This document shows positions 54,445-63,532 of a DNA stretch of 64,000 bases, in pieces. Made by a program: the position numbers and the translations under genes. The first letter of the stretch is position 1. Every line of letters starts with the position of its first letter. The DNA is from Shewanella putrefaciens (lineage in GTDB: Bacteria; Pseudomonadota; Gammaproteobacteria; Enterobacterales; Shewanellaceae): the NCBI RefSeq assembly GCF_016406325.1, contig NZ_CP066370.1, positions 4,030,001-4,094,000 on the forward strand, read 5' to 3'. The notes beneath the pieces are model-generated. The model was not told the origin of the DNA, did no database searches, and saw only the letters and a list, made by a program, of their open reading frames with translations.

Positions 54445-55059
54445 CTAACGATGCTCTACCTTGTGTTGTAATGCTTCAGCCCCTTTGGCAACCATGCGCA
54501 ATTGCATCACAAGTTGGTCAGCGAGTATTTTACGGTCTGCACGTTTCATATCGAGTGCCGATGCACCTGCATTAAATACTAAGGTGACTAAAGCTTCGGC
54601 TTGCGCTCTAGCCAATATCGGAGTCCGACCTGCAGTAGCCTCGGTGTAATGTGCTAGTTCTGAAATAAAATGTTCAATTTCACGGGCAACCGCAGCCCGA
54701 AAAGCCGCTGACGTACCAGAGCGTTCATGCAGCAGAATGCGGAATACGTTTGGATTAGAATCAAGCACTTCCATAAAAGTATCGACAGAAATACGAATAA
54801 CGCTGCCACCCGCTTCTGCGCGCTGACGTCCTTTACGCATCATTTGTCTTAACGTTAACCCGCCCTCGTCCACCATAGTGAGGCCGAGTTCGTTCATATC
54901 CTTAAAATGACGATAGAAAGATGTCGGGGCGATATTAGCCTCGCGTGCCACTTCCCGTAAACTCAAGCTCGAGAAACTGCGCTCGGCACTTAGCTGATTA
55001 AAGGCCGCATCGACTAAGGCTCGACGAGTTTTCTCTTTTTGTTGCGCTCGAATACCCAT
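54445..55059 (-). CDS. fabR: Unsaturated fatty acid biosynthesis repressor FabR
   Basis: A 204-residue TetR-family regulator. The N-terminal [19 protein letters not shown], the HTH ([17 protein letters not shown], about residues 38-54) and [20 protein letters not shown] closely follow FabR. It senses acyl chain saturation and represses unsaturated fatty acid genes. It is divergent from a desaturase gene with an 18-bp FabR-like palindrome in between. Confidence 0.9.
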   Translation of the reverse strand: MGIRAQQKEKTRRALVDAAFNQLSAERSFSSLSLREVAREANIAPTSFYRHFKDMNELGLTMVDEGGLTLRQMMRKGRQRAEAGGSVIRISVDTFMEVLDSNPNVFRILLHERSGTSAAFRAAVAREIEHFISELAHYTEATAGRTPILARAQAEALVTLVFNAGASALDMKRADRKILADQLVMQLRMVAKGAEALQHKVEHR

Positions 55060-55160
55060 TCTTAAATCCGCTAACTGAATGTAATAACGCGATAATACCG
55101 CTTTTAGACATTAAACACAGCCCTATCGACCTTGACCAAACAATATCGCTACGTTAAATT

Positions 55161-55178
55161 AGCTTACAGATGTACGCT
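55161..55178. promoter_or_regulatory. Candidate FabR operator
   Basis: The near-perfect palindrome AGCTTACAGATGTACGCT matches the FabR box (AGCGTACA-type arms). It lies 26 bp before the desaturase ATG and 102 bp from the fabR start. Confidence 0.7.
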
Positions 55179-55203
55179 CAAATGCGAATTTTGGAAACCC
55201 ATA

Positions 55204-56310
55204 ATGAAAAAACCCCCTATTATCTGGCTTAATGTTAGTTTGTTTGCTGTGACCTTTCTCTGCGCGGTCATTCTTGTTCCATGGCGAGGCATAGTTCACG
55301 GCTATGGTGCCAGTGAATGGATCGCTTTTATTGTTCTCGCCTTTGCAAGCGGGCTGTCAATTACGGCGGGGTATCACAGACTATGGTCCCATAAAGCCTA
55401 TAAAGCACATCCTGCGGTGCGCTTTATTTATGCACTTGGCGGCGCCTTAGCTTTACAAAACAGTGCATTACATTGGGCATCGGATCACCGAGTTCACCAT
55501 AAGCATGTTGATGATAACGATAAAGACCCCTATTCCGCGAAAATGGGATTCTGGTACAGCCATATCGGTTGGATGCTGCGTGAATACCAAGCGCAGCGTT
55601 ATCACGATTATCAAAATGTGCGCGATTTGCAGAATGACCGTATCGTTATGTGGCAACACAAACACTATTTGGCACTTGTACTGTTAATGAACATTGGTCT
55701 ACCTGCATTTTTAGGTTGGCTCAATGGAGATGTTATCTCAATGCTATTAATGGCTGGTTTGCTGCGTTTAGTGGTGGTGCATCACTGCACTTTCTTTATC
55801 AACTCTTTGGCCCATGTATGGGGCAGCCAGCCCTATACGGATAAAAATACCGCACGAGATAATGGCTTTCTGGCTATGTTGACCTACGGCGAGGGTTACC
55901 ATAATTTCCATCATATCTTTGAAAATGACTATCGTAATGGCATTAAATGGTGGCACTACGATCCAACCAAATGGTTGATTAGATCATTGTCTTGGTTTGG
56001 ATTAGCGAAAGATTTACGCACTAGCCCACAAGAACGTATCGAGAGTGCGCGTTTGCAGATGCAACTGCTACAGACCAAAAATAAAGTAACCCATCTGCCA
56101 AATGCCGATGAAATTATTGAAAAAATCCAAGCGGAGTATGAGTTATTAAAGCTGCACTTAATGGATTACTATCAAGCACAAAAAACCTTGCTTGAGGCAA
56201 AACGTAAGCAACTTGTCGATCAACAACTATTACAACAAGTTGAAGAGCTAAAGGCACGTTTCTTAGTCCAACAAAAACATTGGCGCAGCCTGACCGCAAC
56301 TTATAGCTAA
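55204..56310 (+). CDS. Acyl-CoA/phospholipid fatty acid desaturase
   Basis: A 368-residue membrane desaturase. Its three histidine boxes are HRLWSH (residues 58-63), HRVHH (95-99) and HNFHH (near 240), with four hydrophobic segments. It probably introduces delta-9 double bonds under FabR control. I place the start at the ATG at 55204; the TTG at 55132 is in frame but would add 24 polar residues. The last ~75 residues are strongly charged and helical (LLKLHLMDYYQAQKTLLEAK and beyond), suggesting a cytoplasmic coiled coil. Confidence 0.87.
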   Translation: MKKPPIIWLNVSLFAVTFLCAVILVPWRGIVHGYGASEWIAFIVLAFASGLSITAGYHRLWSHKAYKAHPAVRFIYALGGALALQNSALHWASDHRVHHKHVDDNDKDPYSAKMGFWYSHIGWMLREYQAQRYHDYQNVRDLQNDRIVMWQHKHYLALVLLMNIGLPAFLGWLNGDVISMLLMAGLLRLVVVHHCTFFINSLAHVWGSQPYTDKNTARDNGFLAMLTYGEGYHNFHHIFENDYRNGIKWWHYDPTKWLIRSLSWFGLAKDLRTSPQERIESARLQMQLLQTKNKVTHLPNADEIIEKIQAEYELLKLHLMDYYQAQKTLLEAKRKQLVDQQLLQQVEELKARFLVQQKHWRSLTATYS

Positions 56311-56332
56311 GCCACAATTCTGCCTTAAAGTC

Positions 56333-56360
56333 ATACGGCCACCTTGCATGGTGGCCGTAT
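56333..56360 (+). other. Stem-loop after desaturase gene
   Basis: An 11-bp stem, ATACGGCCACC / GGTGGCCGTAT, with a 6-nt loop and no U-run, lies between the desaturase and selD. It may be a weak 3' end or a processing hairpin. Confidence 0.5.
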
Positions 56361-56405
56361 CTGATTATGATGTTGCCTTAATCACTTAAATAGGCTGTTG
56401 AGATC

Positions 56406-57464
56406 ATGTCAGATTCCCCAGTTACACTCCCTGAATCAATCAAGCTAACAGAATATAGTCATGGTGCTGGTTGCGGCTGTAAAATTTCCCCTAAAGTATT
56501 AAGCACTATCTTAGCCTCACAGCTCCCCGTATTTACCGATCCAAATCTGCTGGTCGGCAACCAAAGCCGCGATGATGCCGCGGTATACAAACTCAATGAT
56601 GAGATTGGCATTATCAGTACCACAGATTTTTTTATGCCAATTGTTGACGATCCATTCACCTTCGGTCGTATCGCAGCGACCAATGCGATCAGTGATATTT
56701 ATGCTATGGGCGGCACGCCTATCATGGCGATTGCGATTTTAGGTTGGCCAATCAATAAACTACCCGCCGAAATCGCACAACAAGTAGTCGATGGCGGCAG
56801 ACAAGCCTGCATGGAAGCAGGGATCATGCTAGCCGGAGGTCATAGCATAGATGCACCCGAACCTATTTTTGGTCTCGCGGTTACTGGGCAAATTGCCTTA
56901 AGTGATTTAAAACAGAATGATACGGCTAAAGCGGGCGATCGTTTATATCTCACTAAACCTATCGGCATTGGTATTTTAACCACAGCGCAAAAACAGAAAA
57001 AACTCCACGATGAAGATAGTCTCATTGCGGTCAATGCCATGTGCCAACTCAATCGCATAGGCACCAAGATTGCAAAAATTAATGGCGTGAATGCACTAAC
57101 CGATGTCACAGGTTTTGGACTGGCGGGACACTTACTCGAAATGTGCCAAGGCGCCAACCTCACTGCGAAGCTTAAATTTGATGCAGTGCCCTTGTTACCA
57201 CATGCCTTAGATTATTTGGCCTTAGGTTGTGTTCCTGGCGGAACTCACCGTAATTACGACAGTTATGGCGAGTATCTCCCTGAACTCAGTGAGCATCAAA
57301 AAGCGATACTGTGCGATCCGCAAACCAGTGGTGGCCTGTTAGTTGCCGTCTCAGCCGCAGCCGAAGCCGAATTAATTGTCCTACTCGATGCAAACCACAT
57401 AACCCCAATCTGCATTGGGTCACTGGAAACTCCGACCACTCAAGCGAATGTGGTGTTGTGCTGA
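56406..57464 (+). CDS. selD: Selenide, water dikinase (selenophosphate synthetase)
   Basis: A 352-residue PurM/AIRS-like enzyme that makes selenophosphate from selenide and ATP. The N-terminal loop [14 protein letters not shown] carries Cys23 and Cys25; the catalytic position is Cys, not selenocysteine. The metal/ATP motif DDAAVYKL and [12 protein letters not shown] are intact. Its stop overlaps mnmH by one base (TGATG). Confidence 0.95.
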   Translation: MSDSPVTLPESIKLTEYSHGAGCGCKISPKVLSTILASQLPVFTDPNLLVGNQSRDDAAVYKLNDEIGIISTTDFFMPIVDDPFTFGRIAATNAISDIYAMGGTPIMAIAILGWPINKLPAEIAQQVVDGGRQACMEAGIMLAGGHSIDAPEPIFGLAVTGQIALSDLKQNDTAKAGDRLYLTKPIGIGILTTAQKQKKLHDEDSLIAVNAMCQLNRIGTKIAKINGVNALTDVTGFGLAGHLLEMCQGANLTAKLKFDAVPLLPHALDYLALGCVPGGTHRNYDSYGEYLPELSEHQKAILCDPQTSGGLLVAVSAAAEAELIVLLDANHITPICIGSLETPTTQANVVLC

Positions 57465-58573
57465 TGCCAAGCGCTATTGTAGCCGCAGAGCAATATAGGG
57501 AGATCTTTCTCAATCAACATCCGATGATGGATGTGCGCGCCCCCATAGAGTTCACTCGAGGCGCTTTTCCCAACTCGACCAATTTACCCTTGATGCTCGA
57601 CAGTGAAAGGGAAAAAGTCGGTACTTGTTATAAACAATTTGGTCAGCAAGCCGCGATTGCACTAGGCCATTCACTGGTGAATGGCCCCATCAAGCAACAG
57701 AGAATTGAAGCTTGGGCGAGCTATGTTAAAACCAATCCCAATGCTTACCTTTATTGCTTTCGTGGTGGATTGCGCTCGCAACTCACGCAACAATGGCTTA
57801 AAGAAGCAGGTATCGAAGTCACCTATATTCAGGGTGGCTATAAGGCCATGCGTCAATATCTTATTGGTGTGATTGAAGCTGCGCCGACTCAACAGCCGTT
57901 ATTGAGTTTGAGCGGGATGACGGGCTGCGGTAAAACCGATTTTCTATCACGGCGTAAAGAAGCGATTGATCTTGAAGGGATCGCCAATCACAGAGGCTCT
58001 AGCTTTGGCAAGAATATCGACCCACAGCCGACGCAGATTAACTTTGAAAATCAACTCGCCATTGCACTACTCCGCCATCAGCAAGATAATCATTCCTGCT
58101 TATTGCTTGAGGATGAAAGCTTTCTGATTGGGCGTTCGGCACTACCGCAATCATTTTACAGTGCCATGCAAACCGCCGATATTTTGGTATTAGAGGAACC
58201 CGACGATACGAGACTCAAACGCTTACGCAATGAATATGTGCATAAAATGTATGGTGGCTTCTGTGAACGTTTAGGGCTGGAAGCAGGTTTTGCGGCTTTC
58301 AGCGAATATCTATTACAGAGTTTAATGAGTATTCGCAAACGTTTAGGCGGAAAACAACATCAAGAACTGCAAGATTTGATGCAACAAGCCCTCAATCGAC
58401 AAATCAGCCAGAATGACACTTCGCTGCACTTAGTCTGGATACACTTGTTATTGCACAAGTATTACGATCCTATGTATCAATACCAATTACAGAAAAAGTC
58501 CGAACGTGTTCTTTTTAAAGGCTCACATCAAGCGATGCACGAATGGTTGAATAACTTCAAATCAACACAATAA
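57464..58573 (+). CDS. mnmH: tRNA 2-selenouridine synthase
   Basis: A 369-residue protein (SelU/YbbB) with an N-terminal rhodanese domain, catalytic Cys98 in [12 protein letters not shown], and a C-terminal P-loop domain (GMTGCGKT, residues 151-158). It replaces sulfur with selenium at the wobble uridine of Lys, Glu and Gln tRNAs using selenophosphate from SelD. The open frame runs back to 57311 inside selD, but the ATG at 57464 starts the conserved rhodanese fold and overlaps the selD stop. Confidence 0.93.
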   Translation: MPSAIVAAEQYREIFLNQHPMMDVRAPIEFTRGAFPNSTNLPLMLDSEREKVGTCYKQFGQQAAIALGHSLVNGPIKQQRIEAWASYVKTNPNAYLYCFRGGLRSQLTQQWLKEAGIEVTYIQGGYKAMRQYLIGVIEAAPTQQPLLSLSGMTGCGKTDFLSRRKEAIDLEGIANHRGSSFGKNIDPQPTQINFENQLAIALLRHQQDNHSCLLLEDESFLIGRSALPQSFYSAMQTADILVLEEPDDTRLKRLRNEYVHKMYGGFCERLGLEAGFAAFSEYLLQSLMSIRKRLGGKQHQELQDLMQQALNRQISQNDTSLHLVWIHLLLHKYYDPMYQYQLQKKSERVLFKGSHQAMHEWLNNFKSTQ

Positions 58574-58577
58574 AAAC

Positions 58578-58612
58578 AAGAAAACCGTGTACCTGTTGCC
58601 ACGGTTTTCTTT
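58578..58612. terminator. Bidirectional terminator after mnmH
   Basis: The 12-bp stem AAGAAAACCGTG / CACGGTTTTCTT lies between the convergent mnmH and MFS-acyltransferase genes. Confidence 0.75.
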
Positions 58613-58627
58613 ATCTCAATCTGCAAA

Positions 58628-60490
58628 TTAAGATTTGTTGAGCAAATTGGCGACAGCATCCCTTAAAGCGTGTCGATTCGCATCTTGTCCATCGACCACA
58701 TCCGTTAAGCTTACCGACACCCTTGACCAAAAACGCTTTGGCATGGTCGTTAATGCATGCCCGTCCTTGTGGCTAAAGTAAGAACCCCATAATCCGTGCA
58801 GTGCCATAGGGATAACTGGCACGGGATCGCGAGCGAGTATCTTATCGATTCCGGGACGGAACTCCCCTAATTCCCCATTTGGCGTTAACCGACCTTCGGG
58901 AAAAATACACACTAACTCGCCATTGGCTAATGCAGCATGGATCGATTCAAATGCTTGGTTATAGGTGGTTTCACTCTGTCTAGGGGAACAGATAGGGATC
59001 ACTCCAGCGTGGCGGAACAAATACTTCAACAGAGGGATTTCACTGATCGATTTATCCATTACAAAGCGAATAGGCCGTGTCGATGCCCCCATAATAATTA
59101 ATGCATCCACATAACTCACATGGTTACAGACTATGATGCCAGCCCCTTCCTTCGGAATTTTATCGCGACCTGTCACTGTCACTCGATACATCACATGACT
59201 GAGTAAGTAACTGATAAATCGTTGTGTAAATTCTGGTACTTGTGAATAAACATAGAGTGCGACCACAGCATTCATCACAGCGAGTAGCAGGAATAACTGT
59301 GGAATAGTCCAACCTGCAACGCCCAGCAATAGCATAGACAACAGTGCCGAAACTACCATAAACAATGAATTCATAATGTTATTGGCGGCAATCGCCTGAG
59401 CACATTCACCCTTAGCTGACCGAGATTGAATAAACGCATACAGAGGGACGATAAACAAGCCACCGCTAACGCCAATCATAAAGAAATCTAGCATCACCCG
59501 ATAATGTTGCGACTGAGCGATAAAGGTTTTAAATCCATAAACAACACTTACATCAATCGGTGCAGGAGGAATTGCCCAAAGCAAGTCCACACCAAATACT
59601 GTCAGTCCCAAAACCCCAAATGGCAGTAAACCCAACTCAATATGACCAAAGGAAAAGCGCTCACAGATAAAGGAACCAACAGCAATACCGATGGAAAACA
59701 TTCCCAATAATAGCGAAACAACCGTCGCGCCCGAGTGCAAATATAATTTGGCAAAGTTTGGAAATTGAGTCAGATAGGTCGCGCCTAAAAACCAAAACCA
59801 ACTGATAGCGAGGATAGCCATCCAGATTGAGGGCGTTTGACGGGCTTTCTTGATGCTACGCCAAGTGCCCGATAGCGGCCTGAAACGTATTTTCTCGATG
59901 ACGCCCTGCGGCGGTAATGCTGGAATCGCTCGGCTCGATAAATACCCTGCAAAGGCTAATACAGCAACAGTAATCGCCGACCAAAGCGTACCGTTTTCCT
60001 CAGAAACCAAGAGCCCTGCACTCAAAGTGCCCACCAGAATCGCGAGAAAAGTGCCCATTTCAACCCAAGCATTACCTGTGACTAACTCATCTTCTTTTAA
60101 GGCTTGAGGTAATAAGGAATATTTAACTGGGCCAAAGTAAGCAGACTGGCTACCCGTTAAAAATAACAGTAATAACATCATCATATAGCTCTCGCTCAGA
60201 ATCGCAATCGCGGCGCTAAACATGATGATGACTTCGAGTAACTTCAATCGGCGAATGAGTTTGGCCTTATCCATATTATCGGCGACCACACCCGCATGGG
60301 CCGAAAAGAGGAAAAACGGCAGAATAAACACCCCTGCCGCCAAGTTCACAAACATATCGACACTGATAGGCAAGTCTTTAACTTGGCCGAAAGTCACTAA
60401 TAGTAGCAATACATTTTTATAGATGTTGTCATTCAATGCACCTAAGCATTGAGTCACAAAATAGGGTAAAAAACGTTTTGTTAGCAGCAT
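58628..60490 (-). CDS. MFS transporter fused to a PlsC-type acyltransferase
   Basis: A 620-residue fusion. The first ~405 residues form a 12-helix MFS transporter resembling LplT (lysophospholipid flippase): LPYFVTQCLGALNDNIYKNV is the conserved N-terminus. The C-terminal part (about 430-620) is a glycerolipid acyltransferase with HX4D motif NHVSYVDAL (near residue 455) and FPEGRLTPNGE. It lacks the AMP-ligase domain that E. coli Aas carries. It probably imports and reacylates lysophospholipids. It overlaps the TetR gene by 10 bp and is likely controlled by it. Confidence 0.85.
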   Translation of the reverse strand: MLLTKRFLPYFVTQCLGALNDNIYKNVLLLLVTFGQVKDLPISVDMFVNLAAGVFILPFFLFSAHAGVVADNMDKAKLIRRLKLLEVIIMFSAAIAILSESYMMMLLLLFLTGSQSAYFGPVKYSLLPQALKEDELVTGNAWVEMGTFLAILVGTLSAGLLVSEENGTLWSAITVAVLAFAGYLSSRAIPALPPQGVIEKIRFRPLSGTWRSIKKARQTPSIWMAILAISWFWFLGATYLTQFPNFAKLYLHSGATVVSLLLGMFSIGIAVGSFICERFSFGHIELGLLPFGVLGLTVFGVDLLWAIPPAPIDVSVVYGFKTFIAQSQHYRVMLDFFMIGVSGGLFIVPLYAFIQSRSAKGECAQAIAANNIMNSLFMVVSALLSMLLLGVAGWTIPQLFLLLAVMNAVVALYVYSQVPEFTQRFISYLLSHVMYRVTVTGRDKIPKEGAGIIVCNHVSYVDALIIMGASTRPIRFVMDKSISEIPLLKYLFRHAGVIPICSPRQSETTYNQAFESIHAALANGELVCIFPEGRLTPNGELGEFRPGIDKILARDPVPVIPMALHGLWGSYFSHKDGHALTTMPKRFWSRVSVSLTDVVDGQDANRHALRDAVANLLNKS

Positions 60491-61101
60491 GATAGTTCCC
60501 TCTTGTAACCCATTCCTTGTAAATAAGCTTGTACGTGACTCTCAAGTAAATCCCGCAGTGATAAGGACTCAGCGAAGAGCTTATTATCGAGGGACAGAGA
60601 GGTCAGCCCATGAATTCCCCCCCATAATACCCGGCTCATACTGAGATGCTGCGCCTGCGTAACCTCGGGAAATAGTTGCGCCAATTCATATTCAATCAGA
60701 GTAAATAGTCCCGCAATCAATTGCCCTTGCGATTCAGGCAAGGGTTCAGAATCGAGTAATTGCAATTCAAAAACTAATTTGAAAGCCTGACGCTGCTCAT
60801 GGGCAAATTGACTATACTCCCACGCCATTGCAATGATTTTACCTAAACTATCGGCAGCGCAAACCTCCGCTAATCGAAGGTGTAATGCCCGCAGAGTTGC
60901 CTCTGAAACGGCCAGTAATAAATAGTTGTAGCTGCCGAAAATATTGATCAAGGTACTAGGGACATAACCAATTTGGCTGGCCACTTTGCGCAAGCTAAGC
61001 CCCGCAACACCTTGATCTATCAGTAACTCAGTTGCCGCTTGTATTGCCATAGCGCGAATTTCATCATGGCTGTGTTCTTTTCGTCTGGCCATAGGTCTCA
61101 T
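60481..61101 (-). CDS. TetR family regulator upstream of MFS-acyltransferase
   Basis: A 206-residue TetR-type protein with an N-terminal HTH (about residues 30-58; LRKVASQIGYVPSTLINIFG) in a slightly atypical form, with NIFG where YRHF is usual, and a TetR_C-like helical domain. Two starts are possible (61101 and 61092). It overlaps the transporter-acyltransferase gene by 10 bp, so the pair is cotranscribed. Confidence 0.8.
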   Translation of the reverse strand: MRPMARRKEHSHDEIRAMAIQAATELLIDQGVAGLSLRKVASQIGYVPSTLINIFGSYNYLLLAVSEATLRALHLRLAEVCAADSLGKIIAMAWEYSQFAHEQRQAFKLVFELQLLDSEPLPESQGQLIAGLFTLIEYELAQLFPEVTQAQHLSMSRVLWGGIHGLTSLSLDNKLFAESLSLRDLLESHVQAYLQGMGYKRELSCC

Positions 61102-61409
61102 CCCCTGTTGAATAGCAAGAGACTAACAGCAGTCAAAATAAAAAACAATGTTCAAAATAAGTTTATTTTACGTACAGGAGAGGGTAAATAATGAAGGATA
61201 TTATTGAGGATGATAGATAAAGATAGGTACTCGAATTAGATTCCCTCAGCAAGCCGAACGGGATCCGTGGGATTACATCGTCTAAAAGAGCATAAAAAAA
61301 CGGCGCGCTCTGTCAGCATACCGTCCATTATTTTGATTTAAAAATCACTCTTAATTCAAAGGTGATTTTTATTTGAGGATCATCTTTGGTTCAAAGATAA
61401 GCGCGCAAT
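61102..61409. other. 308-bp intergenic region
   Basis: It holds a 16-bp palindrome (AAAATAAGTTTATTTT, 61154-61169) just before the TetR start, which is a candidate operator, and a hairpin at 61340-61375. No gene is seen. Confidence 0.5.
61340..61375 (-). terminator. Probable terminator of the nudE-cysQ-GNAT group
   Basis: The 9-bp stem AAAAATCAC / GTGATTTTT with a 13-nt loop lies 35 bp after the GNAT stop. The T-run is part of the stem, so strength is uncertain. Confidence 0.45.
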
Positions 61410-61853
61410 TTAAGGCCTGCGATAAGTCATCACCACTCTATCTGCGCCATCACCAAAATAATCGGCCTCAAAAGTTGAATCAATGAAACCTAAATGCTGA
61501 TATAAGCCATGGGCAGGGTTACTCGGATCAACGGTTAAACACACCCGCTCAACTGACACTGGCAACTCGGCTAAACATTGTTGCATCAAACGTTTGCCGA
61601 ATCCCTTCCCGCGAGCATTTTCACTCACTGCGACAGATAAGATCCACACACAGTTAGGATCGCTACTCTGGGCACAGAGCAAATAGCCTTGTAGCTGATT
61701 ATCTGCATCCACGGCCACTAAAAATTGCTCTGGCCAACAATCAAATCCCTGACGGAAGAAAAAATCGGGATAGCTGTGCTCGCCAAAAATGGCCTGTTCG
61801 AGCTGATAAACCGCAAATAACTCTGACTTTAATACCGGACGTATAGACTGCAT
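61410..61853 (-). CDS. GNAT family N-acetyltransferase
   Basis: A 147-residue GNAT protein with the acetyl-CoA motif VSENARGKGFGKRLMQQCL (about residues 74-92; R-x2-G-x-G/A pattern) and the C-terminal GLYQHLGF element. It resembles RimI-like enzymes, but its substrate is unknown. It lies 7 bp after cysQ. Confidence 0.82.
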   Translation of the reverse strand: MQSIRPVLKSELFAVYQLEQAIFGEHSYPDFFFRQGFDCWPEQFLVAVDADNQLQGYLLCAQSSDPNCVWILSVAVSENARGKGFGKRLMQQCLAELPVSVERVCLTVDPSNPAHGLYQHLGFIDSTFEADYFGDGADRVVMTYRRP

Positions 61854-61860
61854 TTAAAAA

Positions 61861-62673
61861 TTATTCACCAATTAAAATTTTATCCCACTCTAAGTTGGGT
61901 GCGCCAACCACAATAAAGTTTGGATTTTCAAGCGTCTCACGCTCATTGTAGGTTAATGGTTGCAACTCGGTATCCATCAGCTGACCGCCCGCTTCCTCGA
62001 CAATAATTTGCGCCGCGCCCGTGTCCCACTCTCCCGTAGGTCCGACGCGTACATAACAATCGGCTCGACCTTCGGCAACGAGACAACTCTTTAGCGCAGC
62101 GCCCCCCATCACCACGAGTTCACAATATTTAGGGTGATTGAACAGTGTCAGTACTGACTGCGGATCCTGACGGCGGCTCACCGCCAATCGTAAGGATACC
62201 TTTTCACGGTGCTCGATTTGGCGGCTACTTATGCGAACTTCCTGTTTATCAGTACGTTTATAAGCCCCTAAACCTGCAATGGCGTAATAACAGACTTGCG
62301 TCATAGGTACATAAACCACACCCATCACGGGACGATTGTGTTCCACCAATGCAATAATTACCGAAAAATCACCACTGCCGGCGATAAACTCCCCCGTACC
62401 ATCGAGTGGATCAACTAACCAATAGCGCTTCCAAGACTCACGCACACTCAACGCAATATCGGCCGCCTCTTCAGATAACACAGGAATATCAGGCGTTAAG
62501 GCGGTTAATCGGTCACAAATGATCTTGTTCGCCGCTAAATCTGCGGAAGTGACAGGGGTATTGTCAGACTTCATTTCTCGCTCAAAATTACCTTTGAGAT
62601 AAATGTCACGGATAGTTATCCCTGCATCGGTCGCAATCGCAATAACTTCGTCGATCAACTCTTCTGGCTTCAT
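61861..62673 (-). CDS. cysQ: 3'(2'),5'-bisphosphate nucleotidase CysQ
   Basis: A 270-residue inositol-monophosphatase-superfamily phosphatase that hydrolyses PAP, a by-product of sulfate assimilation. Metal-site motifs are SEEAADI, DPLDGTGEF and GEWDTGAAQIIVEEAGG. The ATG at 62673 has a GGAG ribosome-binding site 6 nt upstream; the longer frame to 62718 adds non-conserved residues. It lies between nudE and the GNAT gene, as in E. coli-type nudE-cysQ neighbourhoods. Confidence 0.92.
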   Translation of the reverse strand: MKPEELIDEVIAIATDAGITIRDIYLKGNFEREMKSDNTPVTSADLAANKIICDRLTALTPDIPVLSEEAADIALSVRESWKRYWLVDPLDGTGEFIAGSGDFSVIIALVEHNRPVMGVVYVPMTQVCYYAIAGLGAYKRTDKQEVRISSRQIEHREKVSLRLAVSRRQDPQSVLTLFNHPKYCELVVMGGAALKSCLVAEGRADCYVRVGPTGEWDTGAAQIIVEEAGGQLMDTELQPLTYNERETLENPNFIVVGAPNLEWDKILIGE

Positions 62674-62744
62674 AACAACTCCAATCGCAAACCTCGCGAA
62701 TGTTTTGCAAGCGATCACATTCTGAGCGCTTAAAAGGAAAAAGA

Positions 62745-63296
62745 TTATTTAAGTTGTAGATGTTTCTGCACTAAAAACAACGCGCTTACGCTACGGGATT
62801 CGGAGAAATTCACATCATCGAGCAAGGTTTCCCAATCTGTAAGCGTCCAAGGTATAACATCAATTGGCTCAGGCTCATCACCTTCAAGGCGACTCTCATA
62901 CAGATCTTCTGCAAGAAAAATTTGCATTTTACTGGAGAAATAACCCGGTGCGAGGCTGAGTTCTTTCAATAACGTGAGCTTATTTGCACCATAACCAATT
63001 TCTTCTTGTAATTCACGGTTAGCGGCTTCTATGGCTGATTCACCGGGATCTATCAAACCTTTAGGAAAACCTAACTCGTAATTATCTGTCCCGGCAGCAT
63101 ATTCACGTGCCAATAGCATTTTCCCTTGATGAATAGGCACTATCATCACAGCGCCACGATTGCCGCCCTTCATCCGCTCATATTGGCGCTCAACACCATT
63201 AGAGAATTTCAGATGCACTTGTTCAATTTGAAATAATCGACTTCTGGCGACAACTTCGGTATGTAATATTTCCGGCTTTTTCTGCCGCTGCGACAT
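62745..63296 (-). CDS. nudE: ADP compounds hydrolase NudE
   Basis: A 183-residue Nudix hydrolase. The Nudix box (GX5EX7REUXEEXGU) spans about residues 83-105 and is complete (GLIDPGESAIEAANRELQEE). It hydrolyses ADP-ribose, Ap3A and NADH. It is upstream of cysQ, 71 bp apart. Confidence 0.92.
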   Translation of the reverse strand: MSQRQKKPEILHTEVVARSRLFQIEQVHLKFSNGVERQYERMKGGNRGAVMIVPIHQGKMLLAREYAAGTDNYELGFPKGLIDPGESAIEAANRELQEEIGYGANKLTLLKELSLAPGYFSSKMQIFLAEDLYESRLEGDEPEPIDVIPWTLTDWETLLDDVNFSESRSVSALFLVQKHLQLK

Positions 63297-63494
63297 AACT
63301 GCCTCTGGATAAAGATAGCGATAAACAAATCAAGGTAAGTGACAATCTTACTATCCTATCTTTAATCTACAACCTGAATTTATAACAATGCCAAAAGACA
63401 AGTCGTCATTTTTTGCCATCCACATCACGAATGACTTATACCCTCTAGTGAACTCCTTCAAAAAAACATTCAATACATCGCGAATTGTGAATAA

Positions 63495-63520
63495 CAAAAA
63501 AGGGCTAAGCCCCTTTTCAA
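63495..63520 (-). terminator. Terminator of outer-membrane protein gene
   Basis: On the minus strand AAAAGGGGC pairs with GCCCTTTT (one bulge), followed by a T-run, 13 bp after the stop. Confidence 0.65.
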
Positions 63521-63532
63521 TGTTGTTGAAAC

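Noticed and set aside
56406..56500. Possible selenocysteine in SelD
   Set aside because: The catalytic position is an ordinary Cys codon and no in-frame TGA or SECIS-like structure is present.
57311..57463. N-terminal extension of mnmH inside selD
   Set aside because: It is the out-of-frame reading of selD; the conserved rhodanese domain starts at the ATG at 57464.
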